Assembly (NCBI RefSeq): GCF_000382125.1
Contig: NZ_KB907551.1
Span: 186,001-250,000, forward strand
DNA from: Eudoraea adriatica DSM 19308
GTDB taxonomy: Bacteria > Bacteroidota > Bacteroidia > Flavobacteriales > Flavobacteriaceae
Length of the DNA: 64,000 bases
Reading direction: 5' to 3'
Program-made: the position numbers and the translations under genes
Shown: positions 8,247 to 17,230 of the stretch, piece after piece
How positions within the stretch are numbered: position 1 is the first letter of the stretch
How the letters are laid out: the number at the start of each line of letters is the position of its first letter
Notes under the pieces: model-generated
Told to the model about the DNA's origin: nothing
Database searches by the model: none
What the model saw: only the letters and a program-made list of their open reading frames with translations

Positions 8247-10336
8247 GTGATAGTTTACATTTTTCGCTGAAAGATAAAAAAGGGGTCTTCAAGCTAGAAA
8301 TACTCAGAAATCGGTTATTCTGGATTGGACTAGTCCTGAAAGTAATGCTGTCTTTTCTTTTCGCGGGAAAATTTCTGAAAGAGGCCTTTATTCCTTTTGT
8401 CACCTATTTTTTCGAATCGGGCTTCGATAATCCGTATGAGTTTTTTTATAATTCGGGTGCAGTGGATGCCTTTCCCTATCCACCCTTTATGTTGTATTTT
8501 TTAGGGTTTTTGGGGGGCTTTGCAGCCAATTTGTCCCCGTTTCTGATAAGGATACCCATGCTCTTGGCCGATATTGGCATTCTGCTCGTTTTAAGCAGAC
8601 TTTTAAAGGGTAAGGAGACTAAATTACTGAAGTACTACTGGTTGTCTCCCGTGTTGATTTATATCACCTATATCCACGGGCAGCTCGATGTTGTTCCGAT
8701 TGCTTTTCTTTTGGCGTCTTCCTATTTGCTTTTCAAAAAGAAAAATGTTTTTTCTGCAGTAGTTTTAGGATTGGGCATAGCGGCAAAAACAAATCTTGTA
8801 TTGGTTATTCCTTTCTACGTGCTGTATCTATGGAAAAATAATAACGAGAAGAAATTAGCAAAATTGGTCATACCGGCACTTATTACAGCGCTTGTCTTTT
8901 TCGTTTTAAACCTTCCGTATCTCGACAGTGATTCATTTCTTAAAATGGTGTACGCCAACAGGGAACAACCGAAAGTTTGGAATGCCAGTTTTTCCATGAT
9001 AGGCACCTTGCAGTATTATATCATTCCTGGAGTATATCTCATTTTGTTGGCCACAGCAACGCGATTTAAACGCATCAGTAAAGACCTATTTCTGATATTC
9101 ATAGGTTTTTCGTTTTCCGTACTCTTGATTTTTATTCCCCCGCAGCCAGGTTGGTATTTTTGGATTCTTCCTTTTTTCGTCTATTTCGCCATTCGTGAAA
9201 ATAAGTTCTCGTTTTTACCCATATTGATTTTACAGTTGGCATTCTTCGCCTACTTCGCCCTAACGGCCGATTCTGACTATTTCACGGTATTCTTATTTAG
9301 CGAAAGTAACTTTACGCTTTATGGCTTTTTCGAAGAAAATCAATGGATTTCCATAGCAGTATTACCGAGTTTGGCCTTGACCTTTTTGCAAACCTGTTTG
9401 CTACTCAATGTGTATTGGATTTACAAATGGGGGATTAAAAAAAATCTGGAGAAAAAAATAAAGAACAAACCCTTTTTAATCGGTATTGGTGGTGACTCTG
9501 GGGTTGGAAAATCTACTTTGACTGAATTGCTCACGAATCTTTTTGGCACGGATAATATGACGATTATTAGGGGCGATGACATGCACAAGTGGGAGCGCGG
9601 TCATGACAAATGGGATGAAATCACTCATCTCTCACCAAAGGCGAATCATTTATACGAAGACATCAGTCACCTGAAAACCTTGAAAGATGGCAAAAAGGTA
9701 TTGCGAAGATTTTATGACCACGATACCGGAAAATTTACGGCACCATCCGTTGTGTATCCCAATAAAGTAATTGTTTTTGAAGGATTGCATCCTTTTTATA
9801 TTTCGGCGAAAAGGAATCTTTTTGATCTTAAAGTATTCATAGAACCTGAAGAAAGCCTTCGCTTGCATTGGAAAATTAGTCGTGACATCCAGAAAAGGGA
9901 TTATACAAAAGAAAAAGTCCTCTATCAACTTAGACTTAGAGAAGAAGACAGTAACAAGTACATTCGTTCCCAAGCGCCATTTTCAGATATTAAAGTGGCC
10001 TACTACGCTATTGATGATATTGCTGATATAGGCAATGGTGAAGACGTCGAATTGGCACTCCGAGTAGAACTAGAAACCAATATTGATATTAATGACCTCT
10101 TAGATAAGTTGAGAGATTATCCTACCTTGCAAATTGCTCATGATTATGGTGTGAGCAATCAAGTATTAAATGTAAGAGGAACGATTTTAAGTAGTGAAAT
10201 CAAAGAATCGACGTACGGCTTTATTGGTGATTATGACGAGTTTATAGAAGACGTGGTTTTCCAAAATGACCTTAACGGATTTTTACAGTTATTTTTTGTG
10301 TACTGTATCGTATATAAAGCCAAAAACAAATCATAG
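8237..10336 (+). CDS. GT-C-like membrane protein fused to a uridine kinase/phosphoribulokinase-like domain
   Basis: A 699-residue fusion. Residues 1 to about 400 are polytopic, with around ten helices, and resemble DUF2029/mannosyltransferase-type GT-C proteins (SPVLIYITYIHGQLDV loop; AAKTNLVLVIPF). From about 412 a soluble P-loop kinase follows: Walker A GDSGVGKS with Lys425, then RGDDMHKWERG, FYDHDTG and VIVFEGLHPFY, all recognisable equivalents of the uridine kinase/phosphoribulokinase family. A tail of about 90 residues ends in a hydrophobic stretch. I see no stop or frameshift between the halves. Overlap with the upstream gene and zero spacing to the next gene mark one operon. The kinase would face the cytoplasm; its substrate is unknown. 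Confidence 0.8.
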   Translation: MAVSDSLHFSLKDKKGVFKLEILRNRLFWIGLVLKVMLSFLFAGKFLKEAFIPFVTYFFESGFDNPYEFFYNSGAVDAFPYPPFMLYFLGFLGGFAANLSPFLIRIPMLLADIGILLVLSRLLKGKETKLLKYYWLSPVLIYITYIHGQLDVVPIAFLLASSYLLFKKKNVFSAVVLGLGIAAKTNLVLVIPFYVLYLWKNNNEKKLAKLVIPALITALVFFVLNLPYLDSDSFLKMVYANREQPKVWNASFSMIGTLQYYIIPGVYLILLATATRFKRISKDLFLIFIGFSFSVLLIFIPPQPGWYFWILPFFVYFAIRENKFSFLPILILQLAFFAYFALTADSDYFTVFLFSESNFTLYGFFEENQWISIAVLPSLALTFLQTCLLLNVYWIYKWGIKKNLEKKIKNKPFLIGIGGDSGVGKSTLTELLTNLFGTDNMTIIRGDDMHKWERGHDKWDEITHLSPKANHLYEDISHLKTLKDGKKVLRRFYDHDTGKFTAPSVVYPNKVIVFEGLHPFYISAKRNLFDLKVFIEPEESLRLHWKISRDIQKRDYTKEKVLYQLRLREEDSNKYIRSQAPFSDIKVAYYAIDDIADIGNGEDVELALRVELETNIDINDLLDKLRDYPTLQIAHDYGVSNQVLNVRGTILSSEIKESTYGFIGDYDEFIEDVVFQNDLNGFLQLFFVYCIVYKAKNKS

Positions 10337-12409
10337 ATGAAGAACAGCACGCCCTATTTATTTTTTGCCAAGTATAAATTGTTCATTATGGCCGTGGTGG
10401 TATTGTTTTTTACCGTGGTAGCGCTTCAAGTAAATTACAACAAAAACGGAATGCACAAGTCTAGCGTCGATGAGTATTTTACAATATCTACGATACATCC
10501 GAAAATAACGCCTGAAAAAATGACATATCGAGCTCTTAATGGGCCTAGAATGTTCACCTATTTATTTTACCCAGGGGCTTTGGTAGGCATGATAAATCAC
10601 ATGGGAGGTAATATTTATGAAGATGGATGGAAATACCCTGGCCATAATTACTTCGTAAGGAATTATCAAACAACAAGCACTTCCATCAAAAACAACATGA
10701 AAGACCCCAATTTGAGGTATTTTCATTATTATCTGAAATTTCAGGCGATTATTTTGGTGTTTTTGTCCTTCATTCCAGTACTTTATTTGTTATGGAAACG
10801 AAATCTTTTTGTAGCCATGTTTATGATGTCCACTTTGGTAGGCATAAATTTTTTATTCCTTAAAGAGCGGAACTTTTTTTACATCGAACCATTGTTGGTT
10901 TCAATGATGAGCATACTGACGTGGCTGTATTTAGTCATTTCAGAAAAAAAACGGATAAGTTGGTTTTGGGTCCTTTTTTCGGCCTTCCTTTTTGCAATTA
11001 CCATTTCACTTAAATTTTCTTGCTTGTTCATTCTTGTGTTAATTGGCATATTGATATGCTCAAAATTCAAAACACTTGAAAAGCGAATAAAGGCTGTAGC
11101 CCTATTGATTGTAGGTTTCGTGTTTTTCTTTTGTTTGATCAATTGGGATTTATTTTACAGTAAAGAAGTATTTAACAAGGTGGTGCACGATTATTTCTCT
11201 AATTTTTGGCAATATGCAACAGGCAGCAGAGGCCCAATGGTAGAGGATTATAAACTTCATAATTTAAAACAAATCATTGGTGAAATATTCAGTTCACTCG
11301 GAGGTCTGGTCTTTTTGTTCCCCGTAATTATTTTTTACGGATTACGATGGTCTTCGAAAGGTGCGAGGGTTAGCTGGGGCATATATACGTTTGTCATCCT
11401 ATTGTCCGTAGGTTTTATTGTAAAACAACAGGTTTATATTGACCGAAACATCCTTCCTTTTTTACCTGCCTTGGTATTGATTACTGGGGTGAATCTAGAT
11501 TTCATAGTCAAAAGACTTTTGACAAAGGATGTTTTTAAGCAAAAGGCGAAACCGTTATACCTGTATGTATTGCTTGGGTTGCTCATTTTTGTGCCCATTT
11601 GGGGCAGTTCAAAGAACTATTTAAAAAGAATAGCACCAAGTGCCAAAAAGAATATTACGGCTGTGCTGAGCAGTATTGAAAACCCTGATGAGCGAAGGTT
11701 GATTACCATTGATTATAATAAAGATCTAAGTACTAAAAATTTTAAAAGCACCAAAGAAATGCCTTCGGCACCTATAACCAACAAGGAAAACTTTAAAGAA
11801 TTCATCAAAAAGAATCTACTCGAATTTGAGTCAACGGATGTCGTGGTGGTTACCGAAATCAATAATAACAAGCAGCTTACGAATTACTTATTGCCCAACA
11901 TATTTAATACGAATAAACAGTTCGCAAATCATTTCATATTCTACAATACTGAAAAAGAAAATAAGACGTATCGTGCGTATGATGATTTTCAAAGAAATTA
12001 CAAGAAAAAAGAGGTGAAAATGCTACTGAACGACTCGATTGCCATTCGAGAAGATTTGGTTTTAAGAGAGGTGAAAATAGCGAAGACCAAAACAGGGCAA
12101 CGTTTATTCCTGAAGTTTGATTTTTTGACCGTTACAACAAGAGATTGGAATGGTTGTAGGATTTATTTTCATGGCAAAGCCTATGAAGAAGATGTAGAAA
12201 GACTTCCCGAGGATAGAATCCGTCATGGGTATGAAGGCTGGGATTTTTCGGTAAACCAGACCAATACGTTAAAGTATGGAAACACCATGTATGTATTCCA
12301 AGATTTCGATCCGACCCTTGAGAAATATAAAGAATTTTCTTTAGGCATTTTTCGAGGTTGTACAACAAGTAAAGAATTCAAAGTAGCAAACATTGTTCTT
12401 CCAGAGTAA
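10337..12409 (+). CDS. GT-C family integral membrane glycosyltransferase
   Basis: Protein of 690 residues starting directly after the stop of the fusion gene. One helix at about 16-33 is followed by a periplasmic loop containing SSVDEYFTI; the acidic pair Asp45-Glu46 sits where GT-C enzymes (ArnT/PMT type) hold their catalytic Asp/Glu. Some ten further helices follow, then a soluble C-terminal domain of about 250 residues with β-rich character. Such enzymes use polyprenyl-phosphate sugars as donors on the periplasmic side, which fits the GT2 of the polyprenyl-phosphate type four genes upstream. Acceptor and sugar cannot be determined. Confidence 0.75.
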   Translation: MKNSTPYLFFAKYKLFIMAVVVLFFTVVALQVNYNKNGMHKSSVDEYFTISTIHPKITPEKMTYRALNGPRMFTYLFYPGALVGMINHMGGNIYEDGWKYPGHNYFVRNYQTTSTSIKNNMKDPNLRYFHYYLKFQAIILVFLSFIPVLYLLWKRNLFVAMFMMSTLVGINFLFLKERNFFYIEPLLVSMMSILTWLYLVISEKKRISWFWVLFSAFLFAITISLKFSCLFILVLIGILICSKFKTLEKRIKAVALLIVGFVFFFCLINWDLFYSKEVFNKVVHDYFSNFWQYATGSRGPMVEDYKLHNLKQIIGEIFSSLGGLVFLFPVIIFYGLRWSSKGARVSWGIYTFVILLSVGFIVKQQVYIDRNILPFLPALVLITGVNLDFIVKRLLTKDVFKQKAKPLYLYVLLGLLIFVPIWGSSKNYLKRIAPSAKKNITAVLSSIENPDERRLITIDYNKDLSTKNFKSTKEMPSAPITNKENFKEFIKKNLLEFESTDVVVVTEINNNKQLTNYLLPNIFNTNKQFANHFIFYNTEKENKTYRAYDDFQRNYKKKEVKMLLNDSIAIREDLVLREVKIAKTKTGQRLFLKFDFLTVTTRDWNGCRIYFHGKAYEEDVERLPEDRIRHGYEGWDFSVNQTNTLKYGNTMYVFQDFDPTLEKYKEFSLGIFRGCTTSKEFKVANIVLPE

Positions 12410-12458
12410 TGGGAAACCATTTTCAAAATATGCATGGTTATAAGTTAAGTCAAGTATA

Positions 12459-13202
12459 ATGAGCCTAGTTTCGATTATAACACCAGTATACAATTCTGAA
12501 AAATATATTGAGGGGACTATTGAATCTGTGCAAGCCCAAACCCACACAAACTGGGAACATATTCTGGTCGACGATTGTTCGTCGGATGGGAGTGCGACAT
12601 TGATAAAAACATTTCAAGAGAAGGATCCTAGAATCAAATACCATCGCTTAAAAAAAAATAGTGGTGCCGGTATGGCCAGAAATAAGGGAATTGAATTTGC
12701 AAAAGGAAAATATATAGCATTTTTGGATAGTGATGATGTCTGGTATCCTGAAAAATTGGAAAAGCAATTGCACTTCATGGAACAAAACAATTATCATTTT
12801 ACCTTTACGGATTACGACCAGATTAATGAAGCAGGGCAACGATTGTCCAAAGTGTTAAAGTGTAAGCCAATAGTAACTTATAAAAATGCCCTATACAAAA
12901 ACCCAATAGGTTGTTTAACGGTTATTTACGACGTCGATTTTTTTGGAAAGCAGTATATGTCTTCTATAAGAAAGCGCCAGGATTACGCCCTCTGGTTGAA
13001 ACTTTTAAAAAAAACTAATGGGTATGGTTTAAACGAATGTTTGGCTAGTTATCGAGTCGGTAATGAATCTATTTCGGCCAATAAATTAGATTTACTAAAA
13101 TATGAATGGAAAATTTATAGAGATGAAGAAAACCTGCCTTTCTTGAAATCCACATTTTATCTTATATCAGCTATAGTTTTAAAAATGAAAAGTTACTTTT
13201 GA
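12459..13202 (+). CDS. GT2 glycosyltransferase (WcaA/TuaG-like)
   Basis: Typical family 2 inverting glycosyltransferase of 247 residues. The N-terminal motif is SIITPVYNSEKYI, followed by LVDDCSSDGS and the metal-binding AFLDSDDVWYPEKL. The later segment RKRQDYALWLKLL supplies the ED/QD-type catalytic base region. It is a cytoplasmic enzyme that extends the lipid-linked repeat unit. It is separated by 49 bases from the GT-C gene and by 21 from the initiating transferase. Genes from here to about 14600 look more AT-rich by eye than the preceding block, which could mean a separate origin of this part of the locus. Confidence 0.88.
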   Translation: MSLVSIITPVYNSEKYIEGTIESVQAQTHTNWEHILVDDCSSDGSATLIKTFQEKDPRIKYHRLKKNSGAGMARNKGIEFAKGKYIAFLDSDDVWYPEKLEKQLHFMEQNNYHFTFTDYDQINEAGQRLSKVLKCKPIVTYKNALYKNPIGCLTVIYDVDFFGKQYMSSIRKRQDYALWLKLLKKTNGYGLNECLASYRVGNESISANKLDLLKYEWKIYRDEENLPFLKSTFYLISAIVLKMKSYF

Positions 13203-13223
13203 AGTAGACAAACTAAATGGTAA

Positions 13224-14591
13224 ATGCCAAGGCTATCAATTTTAAACACTTTAGAACGAAAATTCATACTGCTTGTAGGGGACTTTATTATTGTCTTATC
13301 ATCACTCAATGTTTTTGTAAATCATGCGATAGATAAGGAATTTATATCTTTAAGACTAAAAATAGGCGTATTTACAATAGGAGTAATCGCTTATATGTCA
13401 TTATCCTATATTCTGGATTTTTATAACTTAGAAAAGGTTAACAAGAGGAAATATATTTTATCTCAATCTCTTTATATCACTGCGCTTTTTGTTTTTGTTG
13501 TTTTTATAGTAACGGTACTAGTCTATGACGTTAGTTTCTGGAGAATTCCCTTGCTATGTTTTTTATTGTTGACGCCCATTTCCATTGGGCTTTGGCGCTT
13601 TTTTTTTAGTAATGTTTTCAGAATAATCCCAGTCACAAAAAATGTTTTATATATCTATGATGAAAAAGCGGATGAAAATTTTAGAGAAGATGTAAGTACA
13701 ATTAATGGCAATGAAATGGAGACATTTTATAAAGTTAAACTTACGTATTCAATTGATAAGAATACTCTTTTAAATAAAAACTTCTTTTTATCGGCCGCGG
13801 AAAAAATAGATACATTGATTATTAATACGAAAAGTTACGATAGTTTGCCTGAAGATCTTGAGCAAATGATTTTGAGCTCAATAATAAAAGGGAAAGAGGT
13901 TATATCCTTCACATCGTTTTATGAGAACACTTATGAAGCTATGCCCATCAGATCACATAACGACAGCTTTTTTGAAATTCTTCAAATTAGGAATAAAAAA
14001 ATTAGATACTTGCAGCAAATTTTCAGCTTTGGCATTAATTTTTCACTTTCACTTTTTATCGGACTAATTTTTTTACTATGTGTTCCAATTGTCTTTGTTG
14101 GCAACCTCTTTTTTAACAGAGGGCCTTTATTTTATAAACAGTACAGAGTTGGCCAACATGGAGAAGAGTTTAAGGTATATAAATTTAGATCAATGATAGT
14201 GGATGCTGAAAAAGAAGGCGCTTTAATGGCAACAAAAAATGATAAAAGAATTACGCCATTTGGAAGAATATTAAGACTTTTTCGAATTGACGAACTTCCT
14301 CAAATAATATCTGTTATTAAGGGGCATATGCAGTTTATTGGCCCAAGGCCTGAAAGAAAAATATTTGTGGACCAGTTAAATAATATTCTGCCTTTTTACA
14401 ATGTAAGACATTTAATTAAACCCGGAATTACCGGGTGGGCCCAGGTAAAATATAAATATGGAGAAAATTTGGAAGATTCTGTAAAAAAACTAGAGTATGA
14501 TTTATATTATATTAAAAACAGGTCTATAACCCTAGATATGAGGATTATTTTTAAAACAGTTACAACTGTTCTTTTCTCCAGAGGAATTTAA
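13224..14591 (+). CDS. Exopolysaccharide polyprenyl glycosylphosphotransferase (WbaP/WcaJ type)
   Basis: Starts glycan assembly by moving a sugar-1-phosphate from a nucleotide sugar to undecaprenyl phosphate. The N-terminal part has four to five hydrophobic helices, then a cytosolic CoA-binding-like middle domain. The C-terminal catalytic domain follows a further helix (about 270-295) and shows KVYKFRSMIVDAE, then RLFRIDELPQI, FIGPRPER, and KPGITGWAQV, all hallmarks of the bacterial sugar transferase family. Length (455) is normal for the five-helix type. It marks the locus as a Wzx/Wzy- or ABC-type surface polysaccharide cluster. The first sugar is not predictable by eye. Confidence 0.92.
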   Translation: MPRLSILNTLERKFILLVGDFIIVLSSLNVFVNHAIDKEFISLRLKIGVFTIGVIAYMSLSYILDFYNLEKVNKRKYILSQSLYITALFVFVVFIVTVLVYDVSFWRIPLLCFLLLTPISIGLWRFFFSNVFRIIPVTKNVLYIYDEKADENFREDVSTINGNEMETFYKVKLTYSIDKNTLLNKNFFLSAAEKIDTLIINTKSYDSLPEDLEQMILSSIIKGKEVISFTSFYENTYEAMPIRSHNDSFFEILQIRNKKIRYLQQIFSFGINFSLSLFIGLIFLLCVPIVFVGNLFFNRGPLFYKQYRVGQHGEEFKVYKFRSMIVDAEKEGALMATKNDKRITPFGRILRLFRIDELPQIISVIKGHMQFIGPRPERKIFVDQLNNILPFYNVRHLIKPGITGWAQVKYKYGENLEDSVKKLEYDLYYIKNRSITLDMRIIFKTVTTVLFSRGI

Positions 14592-14609
14592 AACAACATA
14601 ATAATTATA

Positions 14610-15590
14610 ATGAAAAAAGTACTCATTACAGGAGCTGCAGGATTTTTAGGATCACATTTATGTGATCGATTTATTAAAGAAGGATTCCATGTAATAGGCA
14701 TGGATAATCTTATTACCGGGGACCTAAAAAATATTGAACATTTGTTTCCTCTGGAACAATTTGAGTTTTACCATCATGATGTCACGACCTTTGTTCATCT
14801 TCCAGGAAAGCTGGATTATATTTTACACTTTGCTTCACCCGCCAGCCCAATAGACTACCTCAAAATCCCCATAGAAACATTAAAGGTAGGGTCATTAGGA
14901 ACACTTAATCTTCTGGGATTGGCCAAAGAAAAGAATGCCACTATTCTTGTTGCCTCTACCTCTGAAGTATATGGCGATCCATTGGTACATCCACAAAATG
15001 AGGATTATTATGGCAATGTTAGTCCTGTTGGCCCCAGAGGTGTTTACGATGAAGCAAAACGATTTATGGAATCCATCACTATGGCTTACCATCGCTTTCA
15101 CGGTGTTGATACCCGGATTGTCAGGATATTTAACACCTATGGTTCAAGAATGCGATTAAACGACGGTCGCGTGGTCCCTGCCTTTATGGGACAGGCACTA
15201 CGGGGTGAGGATCTTACCGTTTTTGGAGATGGCAAACAAACCCGTTCTTTTTGCTATATAGATGATCAGGTTGAGGGAATCTATAGGTTACTTATGAGTG
15301 ACTATACAGATCCAATCAATATCGGGAATCCGCATGAAACCACTATAAACGAATTTGCTGAAGAAATCATTAAACTTACAGGGACAGCTCAAAAAATCAT
15401 TCATAAACCGCTACCTAAGGATGATCCTACGCAACGACAACCCGATATTACCCGGGCCAGGGAAATTTTAAACTGGGAACCTAAAGTGGATAGATCAGAA
15501 GGCCTAAAAAAAGTGTATGAATATTTCAAATCGTTGACTCCAGAAGAATTGCTAGATAAAGAGCATAGGGATTTTTCCGGGATTACATAG
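14610..15590 (+). CDS. uxs: UDP-glucuronate decarboxylase (UDP-xylose synthase)
   Basis: Extended short-chain dehydrogenase/reductase that makes UDP-xylose from UDP-glucuronate with bound NAD. The nucleotide-binding motif is [10 protein letters not shown]. The line [21 protein letters not shown], a Thr/Ser-Glu pair in STSEVYGDP, and the catalytic Tyr and Lys in VYDEAKR are typical of UXS, as is [30 protein letters not shown]. Length 326 matches bacterial UXS. It follows the glycosylphosphotransferase by 18 bases and likely supplies a pentose for the glycan. Related dTDP-glucose dehydratases are less likely because the PASP and RTRSF-type segments are UXS-like. Confidence 0.88.
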   Translation: MKKVLITGAAGFLGSHLCDRFIKEGFHVIGMDNLITGDLKNIEHLFPLEQFEFYHHDVTTFVHLPGKLDYILHFASPASPIDYLKIPIETLKVGSLGTLNLLGLAKEKNATILVASTSEVYGDPLVHPQNEDYYGNVSPVGPRGVYDEAKRFMESITMAYHRFHGVDTRIVRIFNTYGSRMRLNDGRVVPAFMGQALRGEDLTVFGDGKQTRSFCYIDDQVEGIYRLLMSDYTDPINIGNPHETTINEFAEEIIKLTGTAQKIIHKPLPKDDPTQRQPDITRAREILNWEPKVDRSEGLKKVYEYFKSLTPEELLDKEHRDFSGIT

Positions 15591-15609
15591 ATTATTATTG
15601 CTCAAAACG

Positions 15610-15617
15610 TATTTTTG
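15610..15617 (+). promoter_or_regulatory. Putative -7 promoter box of purD
   Basis: TATTTTTG matches the Bacteroidota -7 consensus TAnnTTTG and lies 15 bases ahead of the purD ATG. No TTG at the right -33 distance was seen, so support is from one box only. Confidence 0.45.
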
Positions 15618-15632
15618 CGCAAACTTTAAATT

Positions 15633-16907
15633 ATGAATATCCTTATTCTTGGGTCAGGAGGCCGCGAACATGCAATTGCATGGAAACTCAATCAAAGCCC
15701 TAAATTATCTAAACTTTTTATTGCGCCAGGAAACGCTGGTACAGCTAAAATTGGCAAGAATATACCAATAGGTGTAAATGATTTTGAAAGTGTAAAGAAA
15801 TCAGTGCTTTCGGAAAGTATTGATATGCTTATTGTAGGTCCTGAAGATCCATTAGTAAATGGAATTCACGACTTTTTCCTTAATGATCCTGAACTCAAAA
15901 ATATTGCTGTTATTGGACCCCAAAAGGCCGCTGCAACATTGGAAGGCAGTAAAGAATTTGCCAAGGAATTCTTATTCAGACACAATATCCCAACCGCTGC
16001 TTATCAAAGTTTCACTTCGGATAACTTAATAGACGGATATGCGTTTCTAGAAACATTGAAGCCGCCTTATGTTTTAAAGGCAGATGGGTTGGCGGCTGGC
16101 AAAGGGGTTCTTATTTTGAATGATTTACAAGAGGCCAAAGATGAACTGAAAACCATGCTGATCGATGCCAAATTCGGCAGCGCAAGTGCCACTGTGGTTA
16201 TCGAGGAGTTCTTGGCAGGGATTGAGTTAAGTGTTTTTGTATTGACCGATGGTCAAGGATATAAAGTGTTGCCTACAGCCAAAGATTATAAAAGAATTGG
16301 AGAGGGAGATACAGGATTGAATACAGGGGGCATGGGAGCCATTTCACCGGTCCCTTTCGTTAGCGAAGAATTCTTAGAAAAAGTCCATAAGCGTATTATC
16401 AAACCAACCATTGAAGGCTTAAATAAGGATCAACTGCCTTATAAAGGGTTTATTTTTATTGGTTTAATAAAAGTAGGAGACGATCCTTTTGTAATTGAGT
16501 ATAATGTGCGTCTCGGGGATCCTGAGACCGAAGTTGTAATTCCAAGGATAAAAAATGATCTGATTGATTTATTTACTGCAGTGGCCGCTGGTAAACTGAA
16601 TTCCATTGAACTGGAAATTGATGAAAGGACCGCAACTACTGTTATGTTGGTTTCCGGTGGTTACCCACAGGCTTATAACAAAGGGATAGAAATTAAAGGT
16701 ATAGACCAGGTAGATGAGGAGTCCATTGTTTTCCATGCAGGAACCCAACTGAAGGAGCAAAAAATCCTGACTAATGGCGGCCGGGTTTTGGCTGTTACTT
16801 CCTTTGGGAAAAATTTTAGGGAGGGACTTAACAAATCTTATCAAAATATTGATAAAATTCACTTTGATAATATGTACTACAGGAAAGATCTGGGTTTTGA
16901 TCTATAG
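15633..16907 (+). CDS. purD: Phosphoribosylamine-glycine ligase (GAR synthetase)
   Basis: ATP-grasp enzyme of de novo purine synthesis that joins glycine to 5-phosphoribosylamine. The N-terminus ILGSGGREHAIAWKL is diagnostic. The ATP-grasp lysine region KADGLAAGKGVLI, and NTGGMGAISPVPF and EYNVRLGDPETEVV follow in the usual order. At 424 residues it is full length. It has its own probable promoter and begins the housekeeping block that borders the glycan locus; no other pur gene is adjacent. Confidence 0.97.
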   Translation: MNILILGSGGREHAIAWKLNQSPKLSKLFIAPGNAGTAKIGKNIPIGVNDFESVKKSVLSESIDMLIVGPEDPLVNGIHDFFLNDPELKNIAVIGPQKAAATLEGSKEFAKEFLFRHNIPTAAYQSFTSDNLIDGYAFLETLKPPYVLKADGLAAGKGVLILNDLQEAKDELKTMLIDAKFGSASATVVIEEFLAGIELSVFVLTDGQGYKVLPTAKDYKRIGEGDTGLNTGGMGAISPVPFVSEEFLEKVHKRIIKPTIEGLNKDQLPYKGFIFIGLIKVGDDPFVIEYNVRLGDPETEVVIPRIKNDLIDLFTAVAAGKLNSIELEIDERTATTVMLVSGGYPQAYNKGIEIKGIDQVDEESIVFHAGTQLKEQKILTNGGRVLAVTSFGKNFREGLNKSYQNIDKIHFDNMYYRKDLGFDL

Positions 16908-16969
16908 TTACTAATTCTTAAGGTTGACGATTCCTATTAAGCTCTATTAAGAAAGCTAAATATCAAATT

Positions 16970-17191
16970 TTATAAGTACGAATGGGAAGTAATGCTCTTA
17001 TCTTCTTCTCCGCTATCGTCAAACTTTTTCAGTTGTATCAGCCAGTATATCATCGCAGTAGCTCCTAGTAATACAAAGATCCAGTTTACAGCATTGGAAG
17101 TCCACCAGTTAGACATAAATCGAAAAAAATCATAAGGCCAGAAAAGTCCGTTAACGAATAAATCCTCTATGCCTTCAAAAAATGCTCTCAT
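16970..17191 (-). CDS. DUF6341 small membrane protein
   Basis: A 73-residue protein with one clear hydrophobic helix (VNWIFVLLGATAMIYWLIQL) flanked by an aromatic N-terminal segment and a polar C-terminus. I recognise it as the small flavobacterial protein family that sits beside purD and DUF6427; some databases have labelled its members uracil phosphoribosyltransferase, which the sequence does not support. It is divergent from the DUF6427 gene, with 39 bases between the two starts. Function unknown; a membrane-associated partner of the neighbouring polytopic protein is possible. Confidence 0.75.
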   Translation of the reverse strand: MRAFFEGIEDLFVNGLFWPYDFFRFMSNWWTSNAVNWIFVLLGATAMIYWLIQLKKFDDSGEEDKSITSHSYL

Positions 17192-17210
17192 CTTGGTTAT
17201 ATTTACATTG

Positions 17211-17218
17211 CAAAAATA
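17211..17218 (-). promoter_or_regulatory. Putative -7 box in the DUF6341/DUF6427 divergent spacer
   Basis: On the minus strand this reads TATTTTTG, a full TAnnTTTG match 19 bases ahead of the DUF6341 start. The same 39-base spacer carries TATATTTA on the plus strand (17198-17205) that could serve DUF6427, so the two promoters would overlap back to back. Confidence 0.4.
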
Positions 17219-17230
17219 TAAAAACCCGGG

